From: Sphingomonas sp. DG1-23
Lineage (GTDB): Bacteria; Pseudomonadota; Alphaproteobacteria; Sphingomonadales; Sphingomonadaceae
Reading direction: 5' to 3'
Assembly: GCF_030730875.1 (NCBI RefSeq)
Contig: NZ_JAVAMA010000001.1
Location: forward strand, 558,001-622,000
Length of the DNA stretch: 64,000 bases
The notes below the pieces were generated by a model. It had not been told where the DNA came from and did no database searches. It saw nothing but the letters and a program-made list of their open reading frames with translations. The number at the start of each line of letters is the position of its first letter. Position 1 is the first letter of the stretch. Below are positions 18,561 to 28,691 of the stretch, piece by piece. The translations under genes were made by a program, and so were the position numbers.

Positions 18561-19612
18561 GGCTTGAGCGCCTCGACGATCTTGCGGACCTCCTGGCTGC
18601 GGCCGCGCGGCAGCACGATCACATCGTCGCCGGCCGCCACCACGATCAGATCGCGAACCCCGACCAGCGCCACCCGCTTGCCCGGTTCGCTGCGCACGAG
18701 GCAGTTCGCGGTGTCGATCGCGATCACTTCGCCGCGACTTACGTTCCCGTCGCTATCGGCGTCGCTGATCGCGTGGAGCGCGTCCCAGCTGCCGACGTCG
18801 CTCCAACCCATCGCGACGGGGACCACCGCCACGCGCGGCGCCTTCTCCATCACCGCATAATCGATCGAATCCGACGGCGATTTCGCAAAGGCCTCGGCGT
18901 CGGGCCAGATGCGCGCGCCCTCGGTCCGCGCCTTATCCATCGCCTGCTGCGCCGCGACCAGCATCTCGGGCGCATAGACGCTCAATGCGCCCAGATACAT
19001 GTCGGCGCGGAACAGGAAGATGCCGCCGTTCCATGCATGATCGCCGGCAGCGAGCATCGCTTCGGCCTTGTCATGCGGCGGCTTCTCGACGAAGCGTTCG
19101 ACCCGGTGGACGCCCTCGGCCAGCCGCTCGCCCACCTTGATCCAGCCATAGCCGGTCTCGGGGGCATCGGGGGCGATGCCGAAGGTCGCCAGCCACCCCT
19201 CCTCGACGAGCGGAAGCGCCGCGTGGATCGCCGCGTGGAACGCGTCGACATCGGCGATCACATGGTCCGACGGCATTACGAGGATCGGATCGCTTCCGCC
19301 GCCCGCCGCAATCGCGGCAAGCGCGATCGCAGGCGCGGTGTTGCGGCCAGCGGGCTCGAGGATCAGCGCCTGCGCGTCGGTCGTCACCTCGGCGAGCTGC
19401 GCCTCGACCTGATCGGCATGCGCGGCATTCGCCACGATGATCGGCCGGGCGAAGCGCTCGCCGGCGGCCCGCAGCGCAGTCAATTGCAGCATGGTCTGCT
19501 CGGCGGTCAGCGGCAACAATTGCTTGGGCTGCTCGGGGCGCGACAGCGGCCACAGCCGGGTCCCCGATCCTCCCGAGAGGATGACGGGAATGATCGGCTT
19601 GGCTTGCGGCAT
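18557..19612 (-). CDS. manC: Mannose-1-phosphate guanylyltransferase
   Basis: Makes GDP-mannose from mannose-1-phosphate and GTP for exopolysaccharide synthesis. 351 residues; nucleotidyltransferase signature ILSGGSGTRLWPLSRPEQPK at the start, LEPAGRNTAPAIALAA, MPSDHVI and FVEKPP. It is the short form, lacking the C-terminal phosphomannose isomerase cupin of bifunctional ManC/AlgA. Divergent from the glycosyl-phosphotransferase gene, it fits an EPS locus. Confidence 0.9.
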   Translation of the reverse strand: MPQAKPIIPVILSGGSGTRLWPLSRPEQPKQLLPLTAEQTMLQLTALRAAGERFARPIIVANAAHADQVEAQLAEVTTDAQALILEPAGRNTAPAIALAAIAAGGGSDPILVMPSDHVIADVDAFHAAIHAALPLVEEGWLATFGIAPDAPETGYGWIKVGERLAEGVHRVERFVEKPPHDKAEAMLAAGDHAWNGGIFLFRADMYLGALSVYAPEMLVAAQQAMDKARTEGARIWPDAEAFAKSPSDSIDYAVMEKAPRVAVVPVAMGWSDVGSWDALHAISDADSDGNVSRGEVIAIDTANCLVRSEPGKRVALVGVRDLIVVAAGDDVIVLPRGRSQEVRKIVEALKP

Positions 19613-19778
19613 GACGCATGGCTCCCTGTTTAGGCTGCAGATATAGGTACTTGCCCCGCGCCACTAAACGATGTGCGCCCGCAACGGTTTCGTGCCGGAC
19701 CGCTGTTTCCGACACTTTCTCCGTCGCCGCAACGCGTGTCGGGTTTGTTTACACTTAGGCTTTAGTCCTGCGGCGGCC

Positions 19779-21167
19779 ATGATCCGTCTCTTCAAGCATT
19801 ACGTGCCCAACGCCGTGCTGCTGCTCGGCCTGCTGGACCTCGTCCTGCTGCTGGCCGCCGGCGAGCTCGGGTGGCTGCTGCGCGCGCATCAATTGGGCAT
19901 GGGCCCGACCCCGATGGCCGAGCGGACGCCGCAATTGCTGAGCTACATGGCGTTCATCGAAGTGGCGATGATCGCGGTCGGCGTCTACGGCGCCGACGCG
20001 CTCCAGTCGCTGCGCTACGCAACCGCGCGGCTGATCGTGGCGATCTCGCTCGGCGTGATCGGCCTCAGCGTCCTCTATTTCCTGATCCCCGAGATCAGCT
20101 TCTGGCGCTCGAACCTGCTCTACGCGATGGGCGTATCGGTCGTGCTGCTGATCTTTCTGCGGATCCTGCTCGGCAAGACGCTGGGAAGCCAGGCATTCAA
20201 GCGGCGCATCGTCGTGCTCGGCGCCGGCGCCCGCGCGGCGCGGCTCAAGCTGCTGGCCAAGGCGCCCGGCGCAGGGTTCGCAGTGGTCGGCTATGTCGCG
20301 ATGAGCGAAGCCAATCGCGTCATCCCCGAGGCGATCGCGCGCGACGCCATCTACAATCTCGCCGACCATGTCGAACTGCTCAACGCCAGTGAAGTCGTCC
20401 TCGCGCTCGAGGAGCGTCGCAACGCGCTGCCGCTCAAGGATCTGCTGCGGATCAAGACCACCGGCGTCCACGTCAACGAGATCTCGACCTTTCTCGAACG
20501 CGAGACCGGGCGGGTCGATCTCGACAGCGTCAATCCGAGCTGGCTGATCTTCTCCGACGGTTTCTCGTCGGGCCGCATGGTGTCGAGCGCGTTCAAGCGC
20601 CTCTTCGACATCGGCGCCAGCCTGTTGCTGCTCGTCCTGACGCTGCCGCTGGTGCTGCTGACCGCCATCGCGATCAAGCTGGAGAGCAAGGGCCCGGCAT
20701 TCTATCGCCAGCGCCGGGTCGGCCTGTACGGCGTCGGCTTCGACGTCATCAAGCTGCGGTCGATGCGGCAGGATGCCGAGGTCGGCGGCAAGGCGGTGTG
20801 GGCGGAGAAGGACGATCCGCGGATCACCCGCATCGGCCGGGTGATCCGCAAGCTGCGCATCGACGAGCTGCCGCAGTGCTGGAGCGTGCTCAAGGGCGAG
20901 ATGAGCTTCGTCGGGCCCCGCCCCGAGCGACCGCAATTCGTCGAGGATCTCGAGCAGAAGCTGCCTTATTATGCCGAGCGCCACATGGTGAAGCCGGGCA
21001 TCACCGGCTGGGCGCAGATCAACTATCCCTATGGCGCCTCGATCGAGGATTCGCGCCAGAAGCTCGAATACGACCTGTTCTACGCCAAGAATTACTCGCC
21101 CTTTCTCGACCTGCTGATCCTGCTGCAGACGATCCGCGTGGTGCTGTTTCCCGAAGGCGCGCGCTGA
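19779..21167 (+). CDS. Polyprenyl glycosylphosphotransferase, XrtA/PEP-CTERM type
   Basis: 462 residues from ATG 19779 (MIRLFKHYVPNAVLLL). The frame is open further upstream but that part has no family-like sequence. Four to five N-terminal membrane segments, a Rossmann-like middle (RRIVVLGAGARAARL), one further membrane segment, and the C-terminal bacterial sugar transferase domain (FDVIKLRSMRQDAE, IDELPQCWSVLKGEMSFVGPRPERP). It puts the first sugar phosphate on undecaprenyl phosphate. The following prsK-prsR-prsT genes point to the PEP-CTERM-associated (TIGR03013) subgroup. Its stop overlaps the prsK start (TGATG). Confidence 0.88.
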   Translation: MIRLFKHYVPNAVLLLGLLDLVLLLAAGELGWLLRAHQLGMGPTPMAERTPQLLSYMAFIEVAMIAVGVYGADALQSLRYATARLIVAISLGVIGLSVLYFLIPEISFWRSNLLYAMGVSVVLLIFLRILLGKTLGSQAFKRRIVVLGAGARAARLKLLAKAPGAGFAVVGYVAMSEANRVIPEAIARDAIYNLADHVELLNASEVVLALEERRNALPLKDLLRIKTTGVHVNEISTFLERETGRVDLDSVNPSWLIFSDGFSSGRMVSSAFKRLFDIGASLLLLVLTLPLVLLTAIAIKLESKGPAFYRQRRVGLYGVGFDVIKLRSMRQDAEVGGKAVWAEKDDPRITRIGRVIRKLRIDELPQCWSVLKGEMSFVGPRPERPQFVEDLEQKLPYYAERHMVKPGITGWAQINYPYGASIEDSRQKLEYDLFYAKNYSPFLDLLILLQTIRVVLFPEGAR

Positions 21168-23217
21168 TGACGGCGACGCTGATCCTGTGGAGCCACGCCC
21201 TCGCCGCATTGCTGTTCGGCGGGCTCACCTTCTGGACGATCCGCGGCACCGCAATCGGCCTGCCGCGCCGTCCGCTGGCATTGGCGCTGGGGGTGACCGC
21301 GCTCTGGGCGCTCGCGGTGTCCGGGATCGGCGCGGACGAGATGGTCACCCGGATCTTCGAGACGCTGCGCAATCTGGCGTGGCTCGGCTTCATGATCACG
21401 CTGCATCGCCGCGACGCCAATGACCGTCCGCCGCTCGCGCTCGGCACGGTCTATGGCGTGGTGGCATTGGTCGCCGCAGGCGCGCTGGTGCTGCATGTCG
21501 CGGCAAGCGTCGACGCGCCCGAGGCTGCCGGACAGATCGGCAGCGCCGCGCTGCTGCTCCGCATGCTGGTCGCGGTCGCCGCTTTGGTCCTCGCCCAGGC
21601 GCTCTACTCGGCGCTCAATCCGTCGGCGGGTAGCGGGCTGCGCTGGATCGTGGCGGCACTGGCCGGACTGTGGATCGCCGACTTCGCCTTGTTCTGCACC
21701 GAATATCTGACCGCGCATCCCCATCCGCAATCGATCGCCGCGCGCGGCGTGGCGATGGTCGCCGCGGCGCTGGCGATGGTGACCGCACTCCAGCGCAAGG
21801 GCGAGCTCAGCGTCCAGGTGTCGCGCGCGGTCGCCTATCAGTCGCTGTCGCTGGTCGCGATCGGCGCGTATTTCGCACTGCTCGCCCTCGCCACCAGCGC
21901 GCTCGCGACGATCGGCGGAAGCAACGCACGCGTGCTCCAGACCGCATTCGTGCTCGGCTCGACCGCCGCGATCCTCACGCTGGTTTCGAATGGCTGGCTG
22001 CGCGCCTGGACCAAGGTGAAGCTCGCCAAGCATTTCTTCCGCCATCGCTATGATTATCGCGCCGAATGGATGCGCTTCACCGAGACGCTCGGCGCACCCG
22101 ACGGCGCCGCGCCGCTCGACCAGCGCATCGTCAAGGCGATCGCCGATCTGACCGAGTCCCCGGCGGGCCTGTTGCTGGTGCCCGACGCTGCCGGTCTCGA
22201 AGCCGGCGCGAGCTGGAACTGGGATCGCGGCAAGCTGCCGGCCGCCGCCGATCCGACGCTTGCCGATCATCTCGCCGACACCGGCCGGATCATCGAGCTC
22301 GACCGCGTCCGTGCGGATCCGCGCTGCGCCGATGCGGCCGCGGTGCCGGCGTGGATGCTCGACGCCGCCGATGCCTGGGTGCTCGTGCCGCTGCCGCATC
22401 TCGGCAGCCTCGCCGGCGCGATCCTGCTCGCGCGTCCGCCGCTCGACCGCGCGCTCGACTGGGAGGATTTCGATCTGCTCAAGGTCGCCGGCCGCCAGGT
22501 GGCGAGCTATCTCGCCGAAGCGCGCGCGCAGGAAGCGCTGGCCGACGCCCAGCGCTTCGACGAGTTCAACCGGCGCTTCGCCTTCATCCTCCACGACATC
22601 AAAAATCTGGTGAGCCAGCTCACCCTCACCGCGCGCAACGCCGAACGGCATGCCGACAAGCCCGAATTCCGTGCGGACATGATCGCGACGCTCAAGGATT
22701 CGGCCGAGCGGATGAACGGGCTGCTGGCGCGGCTCTCGCAGCATCATCGCGGACGGAGCGAAGCGCCGCACGCGATCGAGGTACTCCCTCTGGTTCAGCG
22801 CGCGGCGAGCACGCGCACGCGACAGCACCCGGTGACCATATCGGGTCTTTCCAGCGCGATCGCCCATGCCGATCCCGCCGCGCTCGAGCAGTTGCTCCAC
22901 CATCTCGTCCAGAATGCGATCGAGGCGAGCGCTGCGGACGTTCCGGTCACCGTCCATGTCGCCGCCGACGGGAACCACGTCACGATCGACGTGATCGATC
23001 AGGGCTGCGGCATGTCTCCCGGCTTCGTGCGCGACAAATTGTTCAAGCCGTTCGTCTCGTCCAAGCCCGGCGGCTTCGGCATCGGCGCGTTCGAGGCGCG
23101 TCAGCTCGCCGCGGCGATGGACGGACGGATCGAAGTCGTCTCGCGCGAAGGCGAGGGCACGCGCTTCCGCGTCATCCTGAAGGCCGCGCACGCCGCCGAT
23201 CTCCGCGAGCGCGCGGC

Positions 23218-23221
<4 letters not shown>
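21167..23221 (+). CDS. prsK: PEP-CTERM system histidine kinase PrsK
   Basis: Membrane sensor kinase, 684 residues from ATG 21167. About eight N-terminal membrane segments, a GAF-like middle (about 310-465), then the kinase core with H-box FILHDIKNLVSQ (H476), N-box HHLVQNAIEAS and G-box GFGIGAFEARQLA. The many-TM N-terminus and ILHDIKNL box are typical of PrsK. The signal is unknown. Overlaps both neighbours (TGATG and ATGA), giving a tightly coupled unit with prsR. Confidence 0.88.
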
Positions 23222-24553
<1,332 letters not shown>

Positions 24554-24570
<17 letters not shown>

Positions 24571-26638
24571 ACGCTCCCGCTCCACCCGGCGCAAGCCCGG
24601 CCTCCGCCGCCTGTTCGTGATCGTCGGCGCGCTCTGCGCGTTCGCGCTGGTGATCGCGGCATGGTTCACGCTTTCGCCCGCGCGGCTCGATCCGGCGGCC
24701 GCCGAAGCGGCAGTCGAGCGCAGCGGCAAATTGCTCGACGCGCACAATGCCAGTGCGGCGCGTGCGGCCGCGCTGGCGGCGGTCCGCGCCGATCCGGGCA
24801 ACGCCCAGGCGCATTTCACGCTGGCGCGGGCGATGCTCGCGCTCGACGACGGCGTGGGTGCCGAGGCCGAGCTGCAGCGCGCGATCGACGCCGGCTATAA
24901 GCCGAAGCAAGTCGCCCATCTGCGCGCGCACGCATTGCTGCTGCAGGGCGAGGAAGAGAAAGCGCTGGCCGAGGCCGGCAGGGCCGATCCGGCGAACCGC
25001 GCTTATGCGCTGCGTATCCGCGCCCGCGCGCTCGCCGCGCTCGGAAAATGGCCCGAAGCCTTTGCGGCGGTGGACGCGGCAGTGCGGACCGCGCCGCGCG
25101 ACGCCGATCTCTGGGCCGATGCCGGCCGGCTCAAGCTCGAGGCGGGCGACGTGCTCGGCGCGATCCGCGCGTCGGAGCAAGCCGTGAAGCTCGACGCCGG
25201 CAATCTCGATGCGCTGGTGCTGCGCGGCGAGATGGTGCGCAGCCAGTTCGGACTGGTCGCGGCACTGCCGTGGTTCGAGGCGGCGCTGAAGCGTGATCCC
25301 GAGGATTTCGGCGCGCTGATCGAATATGCCGCGACCTTGGGCGATGCCGGACGCACGGTCGAGTCGCTCGCGGCGACGCGGCGCGCACTGGCAGCGCGGC
25401 CCGGCAGCGCGCAGGCGCTCTATCTGCAGGCAGTGATCGCGGCGCGCGCCGGCAATGCCGATCTTGCCCGCGGCCTGATCGGTCGGGCGGGCAGCGGGCT
25501 CGCCCAGATCCCCGCGGCGCTGCTGCTCGGCGGCGCGCTCGATATCGAGGCCATGGATTATGAGCAGGCGATGGAGAAATTGAAGCCGCTCGTCGCCAAC
25601 CAGCCGATGAACCTCGCGGCGCGCAAATTGCTCGCGGTGGCGCTGCTGCGCACCGATTCCGCGCGCAATGCGATCGATCTGCTCCGCCCGGTGATCGAGC
25701 GCGGCGATGCCGACAGCTATTCGCTGACGCTAGCGGCACGGGGCCTCGAACGGATCGGCGACCGCACCGCCGCGGCGCAATTGCTCGATCGTGCCGTCTG
25801 GCCGGCGCGCGGCGATGCCAGCGCATTCTCGGCCGACGACAGCACCGCAGTACTCGCCGCCGACGCGGACCAGCGCCCCGGCGACCCCGGCGCGGGGGTG
25901 CCGCTGATCCGCGCGTTGATCGGCCAGGGCGACAAAGCAGGCGCGCTTGCCGAGGCGCAGGATCTCGCGCGGCGTCATCCCGGCGCGCCCGCCGCCCACC
26001 TGATCGTGGGCGACACGCTGATGCTGACCAATCGCTTCGCCGATGCCGCTTCGGCCTATCGCAGCGCCGCCGATCTGCGTTTCGACGAGCCGGCAATGCT
26101 GCGGCTGGTCGAGGCGCTCGACCGCGCCGACCGGCGCGCCGATGCCGCCAACGTCCTCGCATTGTTCCTGTCGCAAAACCCGGTCAATGCCGCCGCGCTG
26201 CGCCTCTCGGGCGCGTGGCAGCTCGCCGCCGGCGACTATGAAGCTGCGATCGCCACGTTCGAATTGCTGCGCGACCGGATCGGTGACGGCGACGCCGCGC
26301 TCAACGCCGATCTTTCGGTCGCTTATGCCGGCGCGGACGAATTCGACGCGGCCGAGGATTTCGGCGAAGCGGCCTATGCGCTCGCGCCGGGCAATCCGGT
26401 GATCGCAGACGCCTATGGCTGGGCATTGTATCGCAAGGGCGATACGCAGGCGGCGGTCGAACTGCTGCAAAAAGCAGTCCTGTTGGCGCCGGGCCATGCC
26501 GGGCTGCGCTGGCATCTCGCGCAGGTCTATGCCGATCTCGGCCGCAAGCCCGAAGCCCGGGCGCAGGCACAGGCCGCGCTCGCCGATCCGCGCTTCACCG
26601 ATCGCGCCGCCGCCGCGGCGATGGCCGCGCAATCCTGA
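24554..26638 (+). CDS. prsT: PEP-CTERM system TPR-repeat protein PrsT
   Basis: 694 residues, start overlapping prsR by 17 bases. A basic N-terminus and one membrane segment (about 20-41) are followed by a long array of TPR-like helical pairs (for example ANAQ/PGNAQAHFTLARAMLALDD near 75-95, PGHAGLRWHLAQVYADLGRK near the end). In XrtA/PEP-CTERM loci PrsT is the TPR protein next to PrsK and PrsR, thought to scaffold export or assembly. The last gene of the cassette; no exosortase or PEP-CTERM substrate is visible here. Confidence 0.85.
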
Positions 26639-26689
26639 TCAGCGGCGGGCTGGCGAACGGCTAGACGGCAAGCGAGAGGACGGAGCCGC

Positions 26690-27061
26690 TCAGAAAATCA
26701 CCGTCCGGATCTGGATATATTCGCCGCTACCGGCGGAATCGCCGCAGATCCCGATAAAGCTGATCGGCTTGCCGGTCGAGCGCGCCGTCAGCGCAGCCGA
26801 CAACACCGCCTCTGCCCCGGGCAGGCTCTCGTCGATATAGGCATAGAGTGCGCCGGCGCAGCCGGTGGCCCCCCAGCCGCCATCCGCGCGCATATAGTAA
26901 GAGGATCCCCCCGGCCCGGCCCCGATCAGAATCTGGGATATGATCTTCTTCTGGGTGGTGACGGTATCGCCGATGGCACCGTGCGAAGAAGCGGCTGCCG
27001 TCAGGCAAAGTATAAAGAAGGCGGCAGAGCGCAATCTTCTCCAATGGGATCCGGCAGCCAT
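26690..27061 (-). CDS. Small secreted protein of unknown function
   Basis: 123 residues from the second ATG at 27061, 7 bases after ggagg; the ATG at 27067 is too close to it. N-terminal signal peptide (AAFFILCLTAAASSHG). The mature part has GGWGATGCAGALYAYIDES, a second cysteine in ISFIGICGDSAGSGEY, and ends in YIQIRTVIF; the two cysteines could form a disulfide. Similar small secreted proteins occur in many Proteobacteria without known function. It converges with the prsT end. Confidence 0.68.
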   Translation of the reverse strand: MAAGSHWRRLRSAAFFILCLTAAASSHGAIGDTVTTQKKIISQILIGAGPGGSSYYMRADGGWGATGCAGALYAYIDESLPGAEAVLSAALTARSTGKPISFIGICGDSAGSGEYIQIRTVIF

Positions 27062-27189
27062 CCTCATTCCTCCGTTTGTCCGTATATCGATTCGATCAGC
27101 CTAGCCTGTCCAGGGTCCGCTTCGGAAAATATGTAGCGGCGGCCCTGGCGGTGTGATTCCCACCCGGCCGCGGAGCGCGCACATCCTCC

Positions 27190-27234
27190 CGAAATGAAAG
27201 AGGCCGCCGGAACCCCTCAGGGATTCCGGCGACC
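27190..27234 (-). terminator. Possible minus-strand terminator
   Basis: Stem cgccggaa (27205-27212) / ttccggcg (27224-27231) with inner ccct/aggg pairs. Read on the minus strand it is followed by tctttcatttc. It could end the transcript carrying the 18-codon ORF at 27373-27429. Confidence 0.5.
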
Positions 27235-27372
27235 TCCGACATGGTCAGCGGCCGGAGAGTTCCAGCCCGGGAGACCATGCGGGCCGCTGTTCTGCTGGCT
27301 GGCGAGCGTTGATTGGAGGAGAATACCTCCCGCTAGCCCCACGGACGGAGGACTTCCGCCCGCGCCCCCAGA

Positions 27373-27429
27373 TCAGCGGCGCGTCTCCCGAACGAACTGA
27401 ACCGACCCCATTGCTGAACCATGAGACAT
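27373..27429 (-). CDS. Candidate 18-residue ORF behind a near-perfect Shine-Dalgarno
   Basis: On the minus strand gaaaggaggtgatcc (complement of 27431-27445) precedes ATG 27429 by 2-6 bases. It is complementary to the 3' end of 16S rRNA over about 15 bases, far more than any other gene in the window. The frame encodes MSHGSAMGSVQFVRETRR and stops at 27373. A hairpin (cgtggc/gccacg, 27461-27480 region) lies upstream of the leader, and TTGTTC-N17-CAAGAT is a weak promoter candidate further up. It could be a regulatory leader peptide, a dual-function small RNA, or a chance match. Family unknown. Confidence 0.4.
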   Translation of the reverse strand: MSHGSAMGSVQFVRETRR

Positions 27430-27586
27430 CGGATCACCTCCTTTCGCTAGTTGAAGAACGAGCGTGGCTTGCGGCCACGGACGAATCTTGAATCATCCGG
27501 AATCGCAGAACAAGTCTTGTTTTACACCGAAGATGGTGCGATTCTTAGAGTTCTGTGGTTCGCCGGATGCGGACCCATCGCGCGAC

Positions 27587-28114
27587 TCAGCCGCGACAAT
27601 CCTCCGCCACCCGCAAGATTTCGGCCCAGGCCGGCACGACGAGCGTCGGCGCGCCGGCACCCTCGATCACCACCCGCCCGCGACTATAGCCCATCGCGTC
27701 GATCAGATTGTCGCGCGCGCCGAGATCGGCGGCCGCGCCGGTCGTCGTCGGGGTGACGGCGAGAGTGCGCGCCATGCTGGTGGTGCGGACGGTCAGGCTC
27801 GGCGCGGCGGCGTGGCGGGACAGCAGGATGCGGCCGCGCGTCCGATCGCAGCGTAACGTCAGTTCGGGCGCCTGGGCGGGCACCCCGAACGCGGCGACGC
27901 TGCCCTGCCCGTCCTGCCGCCAGCTCCAGCTGCCCGGCGTCAGCGGCCAATCGCGCCAATCGGCGCTGCGCGGCGGCGGCGCCGGCGTGGGTGCCGGGGT
28001 CGGCGCGGCGGGTACGGGCACGGGCGGCGCGGGCCGCACAGGGGGCTGGCTGGGCGCCACGCAGGCGGCGAGCGACAAGGCCAGGGCGGAGCTGGCGAAC
28101 ACGGAACGACGCAT
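27587..28114 (-). CDS. Putative lipoprotein, Pro/Ala-rich linker
   Basis: 175 residues from ATG 28114. Signal peptide with lipobox-like SLAAC (cysteine near residue 18), then a linker of alternating Pro and Ala/Val (about 20-48), then a compact domain. That domain contains DWPLTPGSWSWRQDGQGSVA, CDRTRGRILLSRHA and, at the end, VVPAWAEILRVAEDC. Outer-membrane or periplasmic lipoprotein of unknown function, a type common in sphingomonads. Confidence 0.7.
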   Translation of the reverse strand: MRRSVFASSALALSLAACVAPSQPPVRPAPPVPVPAAPTPAPTPAPPPRSADWRDWPLTPGSWSWRQDGQGSVAAFGVPAQAPELTLRCDRTRGRILLSRHAAAPSLTVRTTSMARTLAVTPTTTGAAADLGARDNLIDAMGYSRGRVVIEGAGAPTLVVPAWAEILRVAEDCRG

Positions 28115-28157
28115 GCCGCGCCTTATGCGGGAAGTCCCCCGCCGTCTCAACCTCGGA

Positions 28158-28598
28158 TCAGGCGGCCGCGCGCTGGCGCGCGATGACCCGCTCGACATGG
28201 GCGTAGAGCACGCGCTCCTCGCGCTCGATGCGCTCGGCGAGATCGGCGAGGAGGATGCGCGTCTCGGCGCGGAAACGCTCCCATTCGCGCGAGATCCGAC
28301 CGACCGGCCACGCCGCCATGTAATTGGCGAAAGCCGGCACCAGCATGCCGTGATCCTGACGATAGGACCAGGCGATCTCGGTCGCGACGGCGTCGCCCGA
28401 GGAGAGCAGACGATCATAGATCAGCCGGTCCTCGCCGGCGCAATGATCGCGCAGCGCCTGCGCCATCTGCCAGCGCATCGCGGCGACGGCGGCGGCGTCG
28501 GGCACCGAAGCGGAGACGATCGCGAGCAATTGCGCAGCCTGAGCCTCGAGGGCCCGGTGTTCTGCGCAAAGACTCTTGATCACCCGCTCGTCTCCCAT
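28158..28598 (-). CDS. Hemerythrin (HHE) domain protein
   Basis: 146 residues from ATG 28598; an in-frame TTG at 28616 is possible. All-helical, with metal-ligand-like positions HRALEAQ, RDHCAGEDRLIYDRLL, SYRQDHGMLV and VLYAHVERVI, as in HHE proteins that bind a di-iron centre. Role unknown; oxygen, NO or iron handling is known for the family. Lies between the lipoprotein gene and uvrB on the same strand. Confidence 0.72.
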   Translation of the reverse strand: MGDERVIKSLCAEHRALEAQAAQLLAIVSASVPDAAAVAAMRWQMAQALRDHCAGEDRLIYDRLLSSGDAVATEIAWSYRQDHGMLVPAFANYMAAWPVGRISREWERFRAETRILLADLAERIEREERVLYAHVERVIARQRAAA

Positions 28599-28691
28599 GA
28601 TCCCAGCCAGACCCAAAGCACAGCGCAGGCAGATCGGTCAGTCCGTAGAGTCCCCATTAAGTGTCGTTACGGAGAGGCCCATCCGTGCGGA

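Larger units (their letters stand above)
27062..27586. other. 525-base gene-poor stretch
   Basis: Between the small secreted protein and the lipoprotein gene. Apart from the candidate 18-codon ORF and the hairpin described separately, I see a short inverted repeat ggagg/cctcc near 27314-27330 and no conserved long reading frame. Base composition from 27470 to 27560 is more AT-rich than the surroundings, fitting a promoter region. Confidence 0.6.

Noticed and set aside
19613-19778. Sigma-54 promoter or PrsR box before the glycosyl-phosphotransferase
   Set aside because: No GG-N10-GC pair with adequate -24/-12 context could be identified by eye, so none is claimed.
27431-27445. Plus-strand ggatcacctcctttc, identical to a 16S rRNA 3' end
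   Set aside because: The preceding bases do not form the helix 45 sequence of 16S rRNA, and no other rRNA sequence is near. Read on the minus strand it is a Shine-Dalgarno placed correctly before an ATG, so that is the preferred reading.
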